Below, piece by piece: positions 33,327 through 44,837 of a stretch of 61,082 nucleotides of DNA (the stretch's first letter is position 1; every line of letters starts with the position of its first letter). The notes under the pieces are model-generated. The model saw only the letters and a program-made list of their open reading frames with translations. It ran no database searches and was not told the DNA's origin. Made by a program: the position numbers and the translations under genes. The DNA comes from Spongospora subterranea f. sp. subterranea. Taxonomy: Eukaryota > Endomyxa: Phytomyxea > Phytomyxea > Plasmodiophorida. The DNA is taken from positions 1-61,082 of the forward strand of contig JAUGWO010000259.1 in the NCBI GenBank assembly GCA_049724395.1. Reading direction: 5' to 3'.

Positions 33327-33661
33327 ATGGCAGAGTATATTCGTTTGATCGCAATCATGCTTGTCCTGTCAACGTTCAAGGGATCTCCTGAGCAGAAATG
33401 TGAGATAATGGATGAACTGTGGCTGGATGAAGGAGTTGCTGAGCAGAACCTGACCATATTCAGCTTTAGGTCGTGTCTGGTCGTGGACATGTGGATGGGA
33501 TGCGCAAGGCGACCACTCGCCCAAATTTCATGGAGCTTGAAAGAGTCCTGCTGGAGGAGAGGCGTCGCATCATCGTGGACGGCGACAGCGCATGGTTCGT
33601 ATTCGACGACGACTTGATCAGTGCAAGAGCACAGCGTTCATCATGCCGCAACATCTCATGA
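33327..33661 (+). CDS. Small secreted protein, intron placement uncertain
   Basis: The ATG at 33327 gives MAEYIRLIAIMLVLSTFKG, a signal peptide, then an acidic start (CEIMDELWLDEGVAEQN). The coding frame then changes to MELERVLLEERRRIIVDGDS, AWFVFDDDL and ends at 33661. An intron is needed between about 33470 and 33545. A 74-nt version (33470-33543, phase 2) or a 29-nt version both restore the frame, and I cannot choose. No family is recognised. The PIF/Harbinger relic starts just downstream. Confidence 0.5.
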
Positions 33662-33689
33662 ACTACCACCCGTATAGTTCAAAATCTCA

Positions 33690-35129
33690 ACTCCAGGCCT
33701 CCAAGGCTGCTGCTACCTTTAACAAGGCCAGAGTAGCTTATTGCCACCCTAGGCGACATTGAAACTGGGGACGCCAACAATGGAAAGAATGACCAAGCAG
33801 TCCAGCAGGATGACAATTTAATCGAGAAATTAAAACAGTCCGACAGCTACGCGTCGCGAAATGTGCTCAACTTCGTGAAGGAATGCTCTCTGGAATTGCC
33901 AACGCCCCCCAGATCTTCCGAAGAGTTCCCGCTCCAGCACCACAAGGTCAACTCCTACGAAATCGGGTGCGGCTGTGCAATCTATAGCTGATACGATGGA
34001 ATCAATGCTGGCAGACAGAACTCGATTTTCGGAAAGTTAGAAAGTTAGAGATGGCGCCGCAGTCGTTAGTGGTTAAACAGCAACGGCTTGAACTTGACCA
34101 GGAAGCTACGAATCTGCGAATTAAAATCGATCGGCAACGATTAAACATGGATAGAGATAAAGCAAAAGCTGAGCAGCTTATTCAACTGAACAATGCTGGA
34201 ATAATAACAAAAGAAGAGCTGCTGGAGAGAATGAATCTCTAGCATCTAATTAATAAATATCAGCAAATCAACCCCAGTTGATAGCATATCCTTCATCATT
34301 ATTTCCTTTTAGCAATCCCAGGTCAGCAATATTGAAGTCTTGGAGTTTTCGATGAACAAAATTTGTGAGAATCGCGGCCGCTGTTAACATTATCCCGAAC
34401 TTCTTTTGCCTGTTGGGAGTGATGTTGAGAAATTTCTTGAACCTGTTCTTGACGCCTCCTATTCCCCATTCGACTTTTATTCTCATTCCTGCATGATGTT
34501 TGTTAAACGCATCAACAACCGGGTTTGCAGCCGCATTAGCACCGAGTTCAGTCGATCAACTCTTCAAGTATGTACATATCAACTCCCAAATATCCTTGAT
34601 CTCCGAGTAAATACTCAAAGTAAACGCCAGCTGCAGCTTCTGTTCGTGTGTGAAGCGATCGCGCCAAGTTCGATGCAGTTGGAAATTTCGTAAGCAATTG
34701 ACATCATGGAAGCTTCCAGCATATCCAGGATCAATGAATTGATTCATATCGTCCAGTAGTATCATGCTTGAGATAAAAAATGGCAGCTAGAATCCGTTCA
34801 GGGCTAGAAGGTTCCGGCGGCCGACGTCGCATTTCTCCCGTCGAGCGTGCACAGAGATCCAAAATTGGGCAAGCGATAGTGCATAATTCTTCGAATTCGC
34901 CTAGGGTGAATCTGACATTCATTCGGAACACACTTAAGTGCTCTAACAAATTGTTCACCCGGTCGATCTTCGGACGGTCAGGGTTGACAGAATAGTCAGC
35001 ATTACCATCTTCCAAGCAGTTCATAACTACTATCGATGCGGCCAACGCAGCACGTACTATTAGAAGGAACTCTCGGCAAGCATCGTCCAGATAAAAGTCG
35101 TCTTCAGACGAAGATGAGCTTGAATTCAT
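33690..35129. mobile_element. PIF/Harbinger relic: adaptor plus transposase
   Basis: The two convergent genes typical of the superfamily are visible. On the plus strand (about 33740-34242) lies a Myb/SANT-adaptor-like C-terminal region with a long helix (RLELDQEATNLRIKIDRQRL, then NNAGIITKEELLERMNL). On the minus strand (35129-34268) is a DDE_4-type transposase. It has an Asp/Ser-rich start (SSSSEDDFYLDDACREF), a helix-turn-helix-like FTLGEFEELCTIACPIL, DPGYAGSFHD (first Asp region), LLGDQGYLGVD (second Asp) and RIKVEWGIGGVKNRFKKF (Glu). The pieces lie in different frames and the central part is short, so it is inactive. Terminal repeats and a 3-bp TSD were not located. Confidence 0.85.
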
Positions 35130-35299
35130 AAACGAACTTACGCCGTTCCGTAAGAAGTGGCATGGACTTGGAAAGGGGACGAATATTTTTCGCCGATCTG
35201 AACGTTAAAGCCATCTCTGGGGTCTCAATCGTTCGAAACTGGTCAGACGAAGACCCTCCCGTAGTGAACCCTGTTAAGACATGCGCTTCAATTCATGCA

Positions 35300-35487
35300 C
35301 GTAATCGGTACGTCCAGATATCGTCGCGTGATGATTTGTGATGCTTCTTCCCAAACCATGCGTGCAGGTTGTGCACGATCCCGAATAGCGATGGCATCGA
35401 CCAGCGAGCGCATATATTGGATAGGTCAACGAAATATGAAGTTTTAACGGGACGAATGTTGGTATAGAAAAACATATTCATCCACAA
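35300..35487 (-). repeat. Intact-order partner of the 2.77-2.98 kb repeat
   Basis: One minus-strand frame runs RPVKTSYFVDLSNICARW then PSLFGIVHNLHAWFGKKHH. The two halves appear separately and in opposite orientation at 2768-2980. The contiguous frame makes this locus the more likely ancestral arrangement. Confidence 0.6.
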
Positions 35488-35761
35488 TTATTCGCGAAAT
35501 TTAAGACTTGTGTTTATGCGGATAATTTGCAGCAAATGCTTGCGAAGGCAGCATTTTTTGGCTCGCCGATGATGACAAGCCAATCTGAGAAGAATTTCTC
35601 TGATCTCTGGAAATGCTCCAGAGATTAGTTACGATGCTACCGATCACAGCTTATTACTGTTCGGCTTTTCAAAGAAGTTGTTCTGAATCGAACGAGAGCG
35701 CGCTCTCATTGAGCCAGCTGCTGCGGATGCTATCTCAGGATCTCGACTCTTACTATTCATC

Positions 35762-37713
35762 ATGACTACTGGATTTTTCTGCTTCACGGAAGAATGTTTC
35801 CTATCTTTATTTCAGATCATTCTCTGCATATCGAAAATCCAAGGATATTCCACAAGGTTCGTTCACGAAGGTCGCCATCATCAATATCATTGCGCTTCCA
35901 AATCAGAGTCAGGCATAATCTATGAGCTAGATATGGAAGCGCAAGTCTGTTCCTGTGAGCAAGGTATTGGTGGAAGGGTGTGTAAGCACTTGATCGCTTG
36001 TTCTAGACATTTTGGTATTGTTTTGTTCTGAAGATGCCCATTCACGACAAATGCTTGCAAAGGTTGCCCTTGGATCGTCAGAACCGCTTTTCTTTTTATC
36101 AGGGATTCCAATATAATACTACCGAAACGCTCGATGAGGATCTGTCAGTCATTGATCACCCTTCATCTAGTGCCAATGACCTCGATCAAGCCGACCCTCA
36201 CCCATCTGAACAAGCAATTCTCCGGGGTGGTGCAAGAAGGTCATATATTGAAATTCCGTGTATCCAAGGAAATCGAGTTTGAAGGTTTACAATATGGATA
36301 GGAGCGTTGGTTTCATTGACAAGTCCTGAGGCGGCTGTTGATATCTTACCTCGACCAGTACCCGATAGGTGCGACCATCTGTTTTCATCGCTAGAAAAAA
36401 CTGAGATTGGGCAAGTTTCCGCACGCTTTAGCGGTTATTTTTCAAGAAGTCAAGAACAAACAGTGTGGATCCATTTATAAAACAAGGACAAATTCAACTC
36501 TTCCCTCTGTTGTTAAAGGGTTTGATAACTCGTGCGGTTGGCCGTCCCACTTGTCATGTAAGTGAAAGACCCGATGGATGAACTTCGCGTTCGAGAACTT
36601 ATTCAACATAAAAAACATGCAAACTGGACTGTTTATTAAGAGAATCAAATTTCGATATTTCGTCGGTTCTCTGTTTTCTTTTTTTTACAGATATTGCTGC
36701 TGTCAGTTGTGTTGGGTCTGGTGCAAGATATAAACCTCATCGCATTGACAGCAATAGGGTCTATGTTTTGGTCGCAAGCCAATTTGGTGCAATTGCATGG
36801 CTCCATATCATCAAGACGCCAACCTTCGCGTTGGTTGCGCTTCAAAGTCATCTTTGGGAGGGTAATCGTTTGGGAAGTGCAGCATGTTCGTAATGTGGAT
36901 CAGGAACAGGCGGTGTGGCGACCATACGGGGTAAAATCACTGCATCACCATTCGCAAACGGTGGCGACCTGGAGACGTCGAAGTGCGATCCTGACTGCAC
37001 AGCGTGAGCAATAAATGGGTTGTCGAACGAGGAGCCCTGCATATCTAAACACGAAATGGCAAACTAATCGCTGTACTGTCTGAACCCTGGCCTCCACCAT
37101 GAACCTATTTTTAGAAATTGCCGTCGAAAAAAATGCGTGGACACAATGGACTTTTGATTGGGGCGACGCGGCCTTTTATTTCAAAAACAAAAATTGGCCT
37201 CCAAATAGGTACATTTTTTGAATATTTTCTTGTTTCTTTGAAAAAATCCTGGCCGACCATATATAGGTCTTAGTTACGCACTTTTTTCAATATATGACCT
37301 TCTTGCACCACCCCGGAGAATTACAGAACGACCACTCGCAGAACGACTACTCGAAGCAACAGCCTTGTTAGACGAGTTTGCCTCACATTCGAAGTCAATC
37401 ATTCAAAAAGACATTTCCGATAGTTGCTGGAAGACGTTACGAACGTTAGTTAGTGAAGGTCAAACACTGCAGCACAGAGTCAGCATTGGAAGCAATGCTT
37501 GTTCCCATTTTAAACAGGCAAACTGCCTCAAGGGTCATTAATGTGCAGCCTACATCCATTAGTAGAAGAAACAAAGCGAACGAAAACATCCATGCGCAAA
37601 AGCGTGGCGGATCGATATCATTGCGGTTAGCAGACCCTAAGAAGAGAAAGAAAAAACCGCACAATCTCACGGTTGCCGTTGCCAACAATGCATCAAACTC
37701 AACGAAGCATTGA
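35762..37713 (+). mobile_element. SWIM-finger (MULE-type) transposase relic, split by an insertion
   Basis: The 5' part (to 36219) carries a SWIM zinc finger, CSCEQGIGGRVCKHLIACS (CxC...CxH), preceded by YHCASKSESGIIYELDME, and an acidic stretch (SSSANDLDQADPHPSEQAI). Coding then resumes at 37319 with ITERPLAERLLEATALLDEF and continues to VINVQPTSISRRN and a basic tail (DPKKRKKKPHNLTVAVAN). SWIM fingers sit near the C-terminus of MULE-like transposases. Frame changes are present elsewhere, so it is dead. The inserted DNA (36220-37318) is a separate element with a 4-bp AATT duplication. Confidence 0.7.
36220..37318. mobile_element. Non-autonomous element, 34-bp TIRs, AATT target duplication
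   Basis: The 1099-bp insert is bounded by identical inverted repeats of 34 bp. They begin CTCCGGGGTGGTGCAAGAAG, run inward from 36220 and end at 37318 on the other side. The target duplication is AATT (36216-36219 and 37319-37322). Removing the insert and one AATT joins EQAI to TERPLAERLLEA in one frame of the host transposase relic. A 4-bp TSD excludes mariner, hAT and MULE. Sola- or Chapaev-like families use 4 bp, but the ends do not identify one. No transposase motif was found inside; the open stretch 36694-37014 is unremarkable. Confidence 0.8.
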
Positions 37714-37719
37714 TTAGGC

Positions 37720-38540
37720 TGTTAATAATACAACCATGAACGTATTGAACCATGCTATTGTTTCGAATTCACTGCTGATATTAGATTGGAATTTGGCGCC
37801 AGATTTCATCGTGAAAAATGAACCTTTCAAACCTATATTGACTCCTTTAGGACCATTGATTCCACAGCAACACTTGCAGTCAGCGAAACGTGCAGTGTTG
37901 TTCATTATACACTTGGATTTTTTATAAAATTTAAATTAAATTTTTTATATCTTAATATATACACTAGTGTATATACAGGTTCCCAGTTGTCCGAGACGTA
38001 CAAGGATTGTCCACCAACCCCGTGGATTAGGGAAACAAGTGCGGCACACTGAGTGCGAGTGCACATTTGGAAACACTGCAGAAGACTTGAGGGCTACGGG
38101 ATGGACGTGGGAAGAAGATGGGAGAGAAAGAGAGACAAGTTTATATCGATAAAGATAAAATAAGAGCAGGAGTACGGCACTCGATAGGAATTGATTTGCA
38201 ATACACCTCCACAGACTCGACAGAACTCTAAGTCTTGTATGAAATCACAACATTTTCCATCTAGACAGCAATTCGCGTCGTTTGTTCAAGGTAGCTGTCG
38301 GTGATGCGGCCCATGATTCTGTAGACGGCAAAGTTATTACCAGGGAATAATCGACGCGTGCGAAACTGCCATCAATCTCGCCCTGTTCACTAGACGGGGT
38401 CGACCGACACTAATTTCGTCAACACGCGGAATTTGACGACAGTCAGCCCAAGATGCGTGGCGGTCTCCGCAGGCCAAGTGGTAGACCGCAGTCGCAAGTA
38501 GCCAGACCACAAATTCCAGACTCTTTCGCTCTCTGAATCT
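37720..38540. other. Intergenic; AT-rich palindrome
   Basis: GTATATACACTAGTGTATATAC at about 37955-37976 is a perfect palindrome in an A/T-rich stretch. Otherwise only short open stretches without starts or motifs. Confidence 0.5.
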
Positions 38541-38547
38541 GCTACTA

Positions 38548-39080
38548 ATGCAAGCATTTTTGTTAATACTTCTGTTGCTATTCGCCCTGTCATGGTGTGC
38601 CACCCCCTACCCCATCGTCAAAAATGGCATTCGCATGGACGACCCTCCCACGATCAAGAGTAATCTCGGCACCTTAACCGTTGTCGGCTACAAAAAACCC
38701 ATCCTGAGAATTGGCAGCAGTTCATCCAAGCGATTGAACAGCGAGGAACTGGGCAAAGCTGACGGCGATGTCTTTGTCGTTGACCATAACGCTGTCGTTG
38801 CCCACATGGACCGGGACGCCGCCGCTGGTTGGCACGTCGTTGAAGGTCAGTATTGACGGTTGCCAAGGCGCTTGTTACCCACCGATATTATGATCGTACA
38901 TTAGGGATGATTAGGGATGAGTTCGTGACGTCGACTTCCGGGGGAAGTGAACAAATCAACGCTAATGACAAGGAAGATTCGATCAAATCATCTTCGAGTC
39001 AGGAAGGGATTGCCAAGATCGTCTTGCAGCCAATTTTGAAGAGAGTCGAGTCCCTTAGAAAAATGTCTAAATGGAATTAA
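38548..39080 (+). CDS. Two-exon secreted protein with tandem acceptor
   Basis: Exons 38548-38845 and 38905-39080 give 157 aa. The intron (59 nt, GAAG|GTCAGTATTGA, acceptor ACATTAG) is phase 1. The signal peptide is MQAFLLILLLLFALSWCA. The mature chain has TLTVVGYKKPILRIGSSSSK, a DGDVFVVDHNAVVAHMDRD segment, then a Ser/Asp/Lys-rich helix-forming end (QEGIAKIVLQPILKRVESLR). There is no Cys after the leader. A 10-bp tandem copy (ATTAGGGATG twice, 38901-38920) creates a second ATTAG acceptor 10 nt downstream that would shift the frame. Family unknown. Confidence 0.7.
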
Positions 39081-39288
39081 TAAATTGTTTTTTTCTGTAT
39101 GTTTTTTGCTCTTGCGAAAGGTCGTTTAGATCTGTGATTGCACCGGTTGGATCCATCGACTTGGAAATCACAACGGAACAACAGGAAAATATCAACATGA
39201 TGTAGACAAACAATCTATTAACGCGATTGATTTGGTTGTTTTGTCCGACGAGTATCATCTCACGAACTGCCACAGATGAATTCGCCAT
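39070..39288 (-). CDS. Short membrane or secreted peptide
   Basis: A 73-aa minus-strand frame with an ATG at 39288. A polar N-terminus is followed by a hydrophobic run (LFVYIMLIFSCCSVVI) and a polar end (DLNDLSQEQKTYRKKQF). Starting at the inner ATG (39198) the hydrophobic run would be a signal peptide. It overlaps the end of the plus-strand secreted gene by about 10 bp tail to tail. It may be a first exon only. Confidence 0.35.
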
Positions 39289-39289
39289 G

Positions 39290-41830
39290 TCGACTGGTCA
39301 GTTTACCCAAAACCGAGAAGACACCGTTGTGCCAATCACAAGACCCAGCACAACCCCATACTATCTAGTACAGGTTAACCGAAATTCTGCTGACAAAGGC
39401 GAAACTTTTTGTTATAGGGATGTAGGCATGAGGGCCAAACTGCGCCATTGCAGCAGAGCCCATGGGCTCCACCACTGGTAACAAAAATTGCGAAAAGATT
39501 TCGAATTTTGGAATGTATTTTCTGGAAAAATCATATTTTAAACTATTTTTATTCTTACCGAATTGTTCTAAATCAAGATGAAGCGAGCCCGATTGCTGAA
39601 AAAGTGAAGTTATTTCGCCTTTCAGATTTGTCCCGTAGAAACATTGCTGTTTTCCGGCAGATACTGATGATTGTCCATCCATCTATCTTCGCGCAGGCCA
39701 TGCAGCATCACCCTCTTGCTGTGCCTAAGTCCCCATTGCTCATTTTGCATTGATTAGCAACATTTCGCCAAATAAATCACATAAGGAGCCAATCGTTGGA
39801 AAACATCTTCCAGGCGCAGCTTAATTGCATTTGAAATGCCCTTTCTGGATGCTTCTTCAGAGTACCGTATTACTAGCTGAGCCACTGATGATCTCCGATC
39901 GTTCCCAAATCTTAGACTCTCTCACCCCATTATGGAATCTGTCACAGTATCCCTGGCGCAATAGATCATGCCATATGTGATCAATCCCCCTTGTTGATAT
40001 TCAAATAGCACACGATTGGCAAAAACAACAATTTGTTACAACATCGATTTCAGAAGGGTTCGTTGATGCAGTATCAACCATGATGGTGAACGTCGTTCGC
40101 TCATGCGCAATGGAGTCGTGTTGTTGGTGTAGATGACCCTGGTATCGGCTGTAATCATGAATGTTATTGATGATGACCGTGATTGGAAAGTGGTCATGGC
40201 GATAGCAATTTGATGATAATGGAGACGTTACTGATCGTGTGAAATCTGCCGGATCTCGTCCCCGTCAGTACTTGGGAATTGTCCCAGGCCAATATCAGGC
40301 CCGCTAATGATTCATTGATCAACTACATAAGTTCTTAGAAGAGGATATCAAGAGACAGCGAACGGGCCAAGTAACTGTCGGTTCAATACCTTCTTCAAAT
40401 AAGTTCCATTAACAAATCTGTCACATTGACGGGATTCTATCTCCCATAAAAAATCTTGATTTTTCAGACGATTTCCGATGATGTTGTTTCATGTTTGAAT
40501 CGGTGACAAACTGTTGTCATTTCACAAGCCGAGACACGATAGAAATTGTTTTCTTCACCCATTCAATAGATTCGGATTTGTCCATTGTATCGTTCGAATG
40601 GATCGAGCGAGAAATTTTTTCTCCCCAATGAACTTTCGATGACCGAGATTTGCACCAATGCGAAGTGATATAACAAACAATAAACGAATCTACGGGAAGC
40701 TGTTCCCAAAGTGGTGTATGTGGAGAATGGCGCCAGTGAAAAAATCCGCATTCGCCAATCTCTGTACGCTCGAATTGGTCAAAGTTGGAAGCGCTGGTTA
40801 ATAGGGATCCTAACAGTAAATTTTGATCCAACCGGATATGTGTTTTTGAGACTGTTTCCACTTCATCCCCAAAAATTAGATATAGGAAACTACTCAGAGA
40901 ATTTGTTAGCAAAATTGCTCAACTTACCGCAAACAACAATACTGATCATTGGCGAAAATATTCAGGGGCGTTTGCTGGTTGTGCAATCACAATCGAAACT
41001 GGAGTAGAATCGTCTGTCGATGACTAAGCCGGTGTCCATCGGCATTGGAACAACACGCCCGATTTCACCGATGGTATCGTCCAGTTGCTAACGCAGACTA
41101 CAGCAATACGAATGAGAACATTTGATCTGACGCGACAACCGAACCCAACACGTTGCTAGAATGACGACGATTCCGATTGAAATGCACTCTTATCGACACG
41201 ACAGTTGTATTCGTTTTTGCATTTGTTAACTCTGTGATTGCACGTCCTGCAGTTCCCTCGTTCTAGTGTCCTCTATAGTGGTTTTCTGAGGGAGATTCCG
41301 TTCAGGTTAATTAATAAACAGGTTCCGTTACGGCTATTATTGCTCCAAGAACAGAACATTCAACGTGATCCGTCCTGTTCGGTGACTGGGAAGGCAAAGG
41401 CATGCACATGACAAAAGCTCAACGATGAAAGGCCAAGTCATCTTGACGTCGAAAACATATCGACACATCGTTGAACGAAATTATGGATTCCATCTTTGGT
41501 TTTGATCAAGAAGCGTTTTGCGCGCGATTCTGCTTTTTCCTCACCATTGCTGCAGATTTTTCACCAGGATTCCTCAGTTTGGTTTGTTGAAAACGATTAT
41601 CTGACTTGGTAAGAATCAACAATTTGAACGTGAAGAGAAGTTTTCTCATCAAAAACGGCCATTCTCAGAACCATTCACACCAAAACTGACTGTGTTCTGA
41701 CCGTTTGGTTCAGATCTTCATGTCAACTGAAATACAGCTCAGGCAAGATCACAATGGACGATGTCGGAAAGCCCAACGCAAAAAATAACGACTAAAGCCA
41801 AGAGATATTTATTAAAAATGCGGTTCTGGA
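39290..41830. other. Long intergenic stretch, opposed open frames
   Basis: Both strands are open at 39365-39753 and 40517-41007. The minus frame 40912-40517 (FFHWRHSPHTPLWEQLPVDS) and plus frame 40711-41007 (LLNLPQTTILIIGENIQGRL) overlap and neither has an ATG in good position. I support no gene here. Confidence 0.35.
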
Positions 41831-41839
41831 AGGAATTGA

Positions 41840-42178
41840 TCAGCGAACAGGGTGCGGTTTTAAAGAAGGAATTACAAAAAACTGTTCGTTGTTATAGGTT
41901 TGAGCTGTAGGCAAACTCCAGTCGACCTCATTCTCTAACAACGATTTTAGTTCAAAATCGGGCGTTGATCCATGGGATTATGGGGGACTTACCTGACGAG
42001 AAGGATCCTCTGATAAGGACATTGGGGCTGTCGGCACCGCCTGAATATGATTCTCAGCAGATTGACACAAACCGATTCAATACAGGGGTGACGAACCGGT
42101 GGGCGATTCGCTGGAAAAACGGTAGGCCACATACGCCAGCACGAGAAGCGATAGGATTGCAAACACGTTATTCATCAT
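41840..42178 (-). CDS. Small secreted protein, inverted pair copy B (74 aa)
   Basis: Minus-strand exons 42178-42097, 42040-41993 and 41934-41840 give 74 aa. Both introns (56 and 58 nt) are phase 1 with GTTCGT and GTAAGT donors and TTCAG and GTTAG acceptors. The leader is MMNNVFAILSLLVLAYVAYR. The middle exon encodes ADSPNVLIRGSFS and the last exon encodes NEVDWSLPTAQTYNNEQFFV and IPSLKPHPVR. The last exon is nearly identical to that of copy A (43336-43712), so the C-terminus is the most constrained part. There is no Cys in the mature chain. Family unknown. It is transcribed away from copy A across a 1.16-kb shared upstream region. Confidence 0.8.
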
Positions 42179-43335
42179 GTTTGTCTCTCACAGACGACTG
42201 ATGTTCCGAATTGCCATCGGTGCTGGTCAGGTAAACCCCGTCACGGGTCAATCACCCGTTCCGCTGTTCAATTCCGCACGCACCTGGACGGTCGGTCGCC
42301 GGAAATACAGGACCGACCAAGTCCCAATCGCCGCCTATCAACAAATCCCCCACAAATGTTCATGAAAGTCTAATACAATCTAATCAATCTTCATGTTATC
42401 TATATCTCAAATTACGTTGGAGTATATTGATGATGATTTGAAGTTGATGGAAAACCTGTGATTGGTGCAGAATTGATGCAATCGTAGAGAACAGATGGAG
42501 AAAAGTTGACTGTTATATTGGTATATTTTACGGGAAGATATCTATATGAAGATTACAGAAATTGAATTTCAGTTTATCAGGTCTGTACAATGATTTTGAA
42601 TCGAATGAAAACGAATGAAATGATCAATGCGCACGCTAGCAAAAAATTGATTCAAATCACGTTTGTGAATATTATGGAGCCTTTTTACAAAAAAAGTGCA
42701 ATTTTACAAATGTCGCGGATGTGGATTTTTCATGTCCTATTCTTTAATCAAAGAAGCGACTAAATTAACACGAATTTAACAAGTCAAGAGGAAAGTTTAA
42801 TGCAATGACTACTGGCAATCCATTCAAATTATCCAAGAAATTAATGACGAGGTTAAAAACTAAGAACGTGAGGTAATAATGTTTTGATCTGGCTCAGAAA
42901 ATTCAAAAACTAAGTGTGAAAGAAGTGAATGCGAAAAACAGATTGTAATTTCGTCATCACTTCGCTTGTCCTGAACTCCTTTTTAAAACATGTTTGTTTC
43001 TTTGCATTGGCCTTTTGAATAATTTGATTTTGATTCATCTGGATAGGAACACATCTTCATACTACATCAACCCAGTTTTTGAAGTCGGTAATTGCTTTGA
43101 TCTCTTGAACGGATTGCCAATTGATCATCACAGAAAGATTTACACGTGATGTTCCAATATCGTGCCAAGATCTGTTGATAGGTCGCGAATGGCCTTGGCC
43201 GGTCCTGTATTTCCGCCGACCGATGATCGATCATGTTGTTCAGGTGTGGGCAGAGCTGGTGATTGACCCGTGACGGGGTTTACCTGACCAGGGCCGATGG
43301 CGATTCGGACAATCGGTCGACTGTGAGATAACCGG

Positions 43336-43712
43336 ATGGATAACGGGCTTGTGATCGTATCACTTCTCCTGCTGGCGCTTGTGGCGTATTCCAGCGAATT
43401 GCCCGCTGATGATCCTCCACAGCCAGACCATGCTCTTTCTGCTGAAATGATATCTGCCGGTTCGTCACCCCTATATTGATTCGGTTTCTGTCATTCTGAT
43501 TGAATTGAATTCAGACGATTCCGACAGCCCCAATCTCCCCCTCAGCAAATCCTTTCCAGGTATTTCACCCATAATTTCATGGACAAACACCCGTTTTCAA
43601 ACTGGAACCGTTGTTAGATAATGAGGTCGACTGGAGTTTGCCCACAGCTCAAACCTACGATAACGAACAGTTTTTCGTGATTCCTTCTGTTAAACGGCAC
43701 CCTTTACGCTGA
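43336..43712 (+). CDS. Small secreted protein, inverted pair copy A (87 aa)
   Basis: Exons 43336-43459, 43515-43559 and 43618-43712 give 87 aa. Introns of 55 and 58 nt are phase 1 at the same codons as in copy B. The leader is MDNGLVIVSLLLLALVAYSS. Exon 1 is longer than in copy B by an in-frame 42 bp encoding an acidic/Pro stretch (PADDPPQPDHALSAEM). Exon 2 encodes DSDSPNLPLSKSFP. Exon 3 encodes NEVDWSLPTAQTYDNEQFFV and IPSVKRHPLR. Open frames and splice sites are kept in both copies, so both are probably functional. It is a candidate effector by its size, leader and divergence pattern (inference). Confidence 0.8.
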
Positions 43713-44830
43713 TCAATTTATTCCGGCACAATATATCTGTATTACATAATCGATTTCGGCTTTAATCGATATATCTTGCGGCTTTCCGATATTGCGAAGA
43801 AATTGAGGTCGTTTGCTCCAGCTAGCGGGTTGCCATGGATTACTCTTTGAAAATTAGGATCGATTTAGTGAAGTACGTCGATGTTGAGCGTCCTGGCCCA
43901 TTCGACGTTGGACAATGTCATTCGACGCATCCCATCTGTTCAAGCGACATCAGACGACCGCTCTCCTCGATCGTGTATCCCCTTTTTTTTGGCCTCGTTT
44001 TGTGTACGTTCATGCGTTGACAGAAGAAAACATTTGTGATGCTGTTCAAGAGTAGATCTATTGGTTGTGTCTCGTTGTGTTTGCTGCATTTCCTGGATGG
44101 CACTGCAATCACAGCAAATACGGCGCGCCTAATTTGGCTCCTGGAGACACCCTGGCCTCGACACGTCGTGTTGCGTTGATTGAGAGCGCGACACCCAGAA
44201 CGAGGTCGATGTTGACACCATGACCAGGTCCCATGAAGGAATATGAACAGATTACAACCAAGTGTGTTTTGTCGAATTCGAAATTGTCTTGCCGACACCA
44301 AACACAGCTTCAGACAAGATATCCTGCAGAATGTGAGATCTAAAGTCACTCAGCCGATAAATTCGGCCTCGTTTGTCTCTGATACGGGTTCTTGAGAATA
44401 CGATATAGGTGTGGTGAATAATCTAAGGGAAACCACAGTTGATGGCGTCATTCGCAGAACAACTCTCCGATAGCTCTGTCTTCGAGGCAATACTGTCCAA
44501 CTTGTAGGAAAGCTCAATTTTTTCTTGAATCAGCACCATGCAGTTGGGTGTCAAATTCCGAATCCCCAGACCAATACAGCCCCGTTTTCTTCGCTTCACC
44601 AGCCCCATTGCCAATTCGTTCGAGTTCTTCCCGAACCTGCTGTGTTCTGTGAACGCCCCTTCTTATTTGCTCATCCCTGGCCGTTTCACACACTTATCCA
44701 ATGGGTGTCCTCAGGCAACCATTCTTCGCTCTTCAAGAAACGATTCAATACGCTGATGGGGATTCGTCGGCCCGCTCGAATCCAATGGAAAAGTTCAACC
44801 TCTCAGTGATGTCAAGAGCAAAATGCCGAC
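43713..44830. other. Intergenic; possible leader peptide exon
   Basis: The ATG at 44039 opens MLFKSRSIGCVSLCLLHFLD, then GTAITANTARLIW, stopping at 44179. It looks like a signal peptide exon without a partner. The minus frame 44349-43918 is open but poor in features. Confidence 0.3.
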
Positions 44831-44837
44831 GACGAGA

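Larger units (their letters stand above)
41840..43712. repeat. Head-to-head inverted gene duplication
   Basis: Arms 41840-42365 and 43150-43712 are inverted copies covering the three-exon gene, its introns and about 190 bp upstream (shared CAGGTAAACCCCGTCACGGG and complement near 42220 and 43270). The roughly 780-bp spacer 42370-43140 is AT-rich and has no gene. Arm identity is higher in exon 3 than in exon 1, where an indel separates them. Confidence 0.85.
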
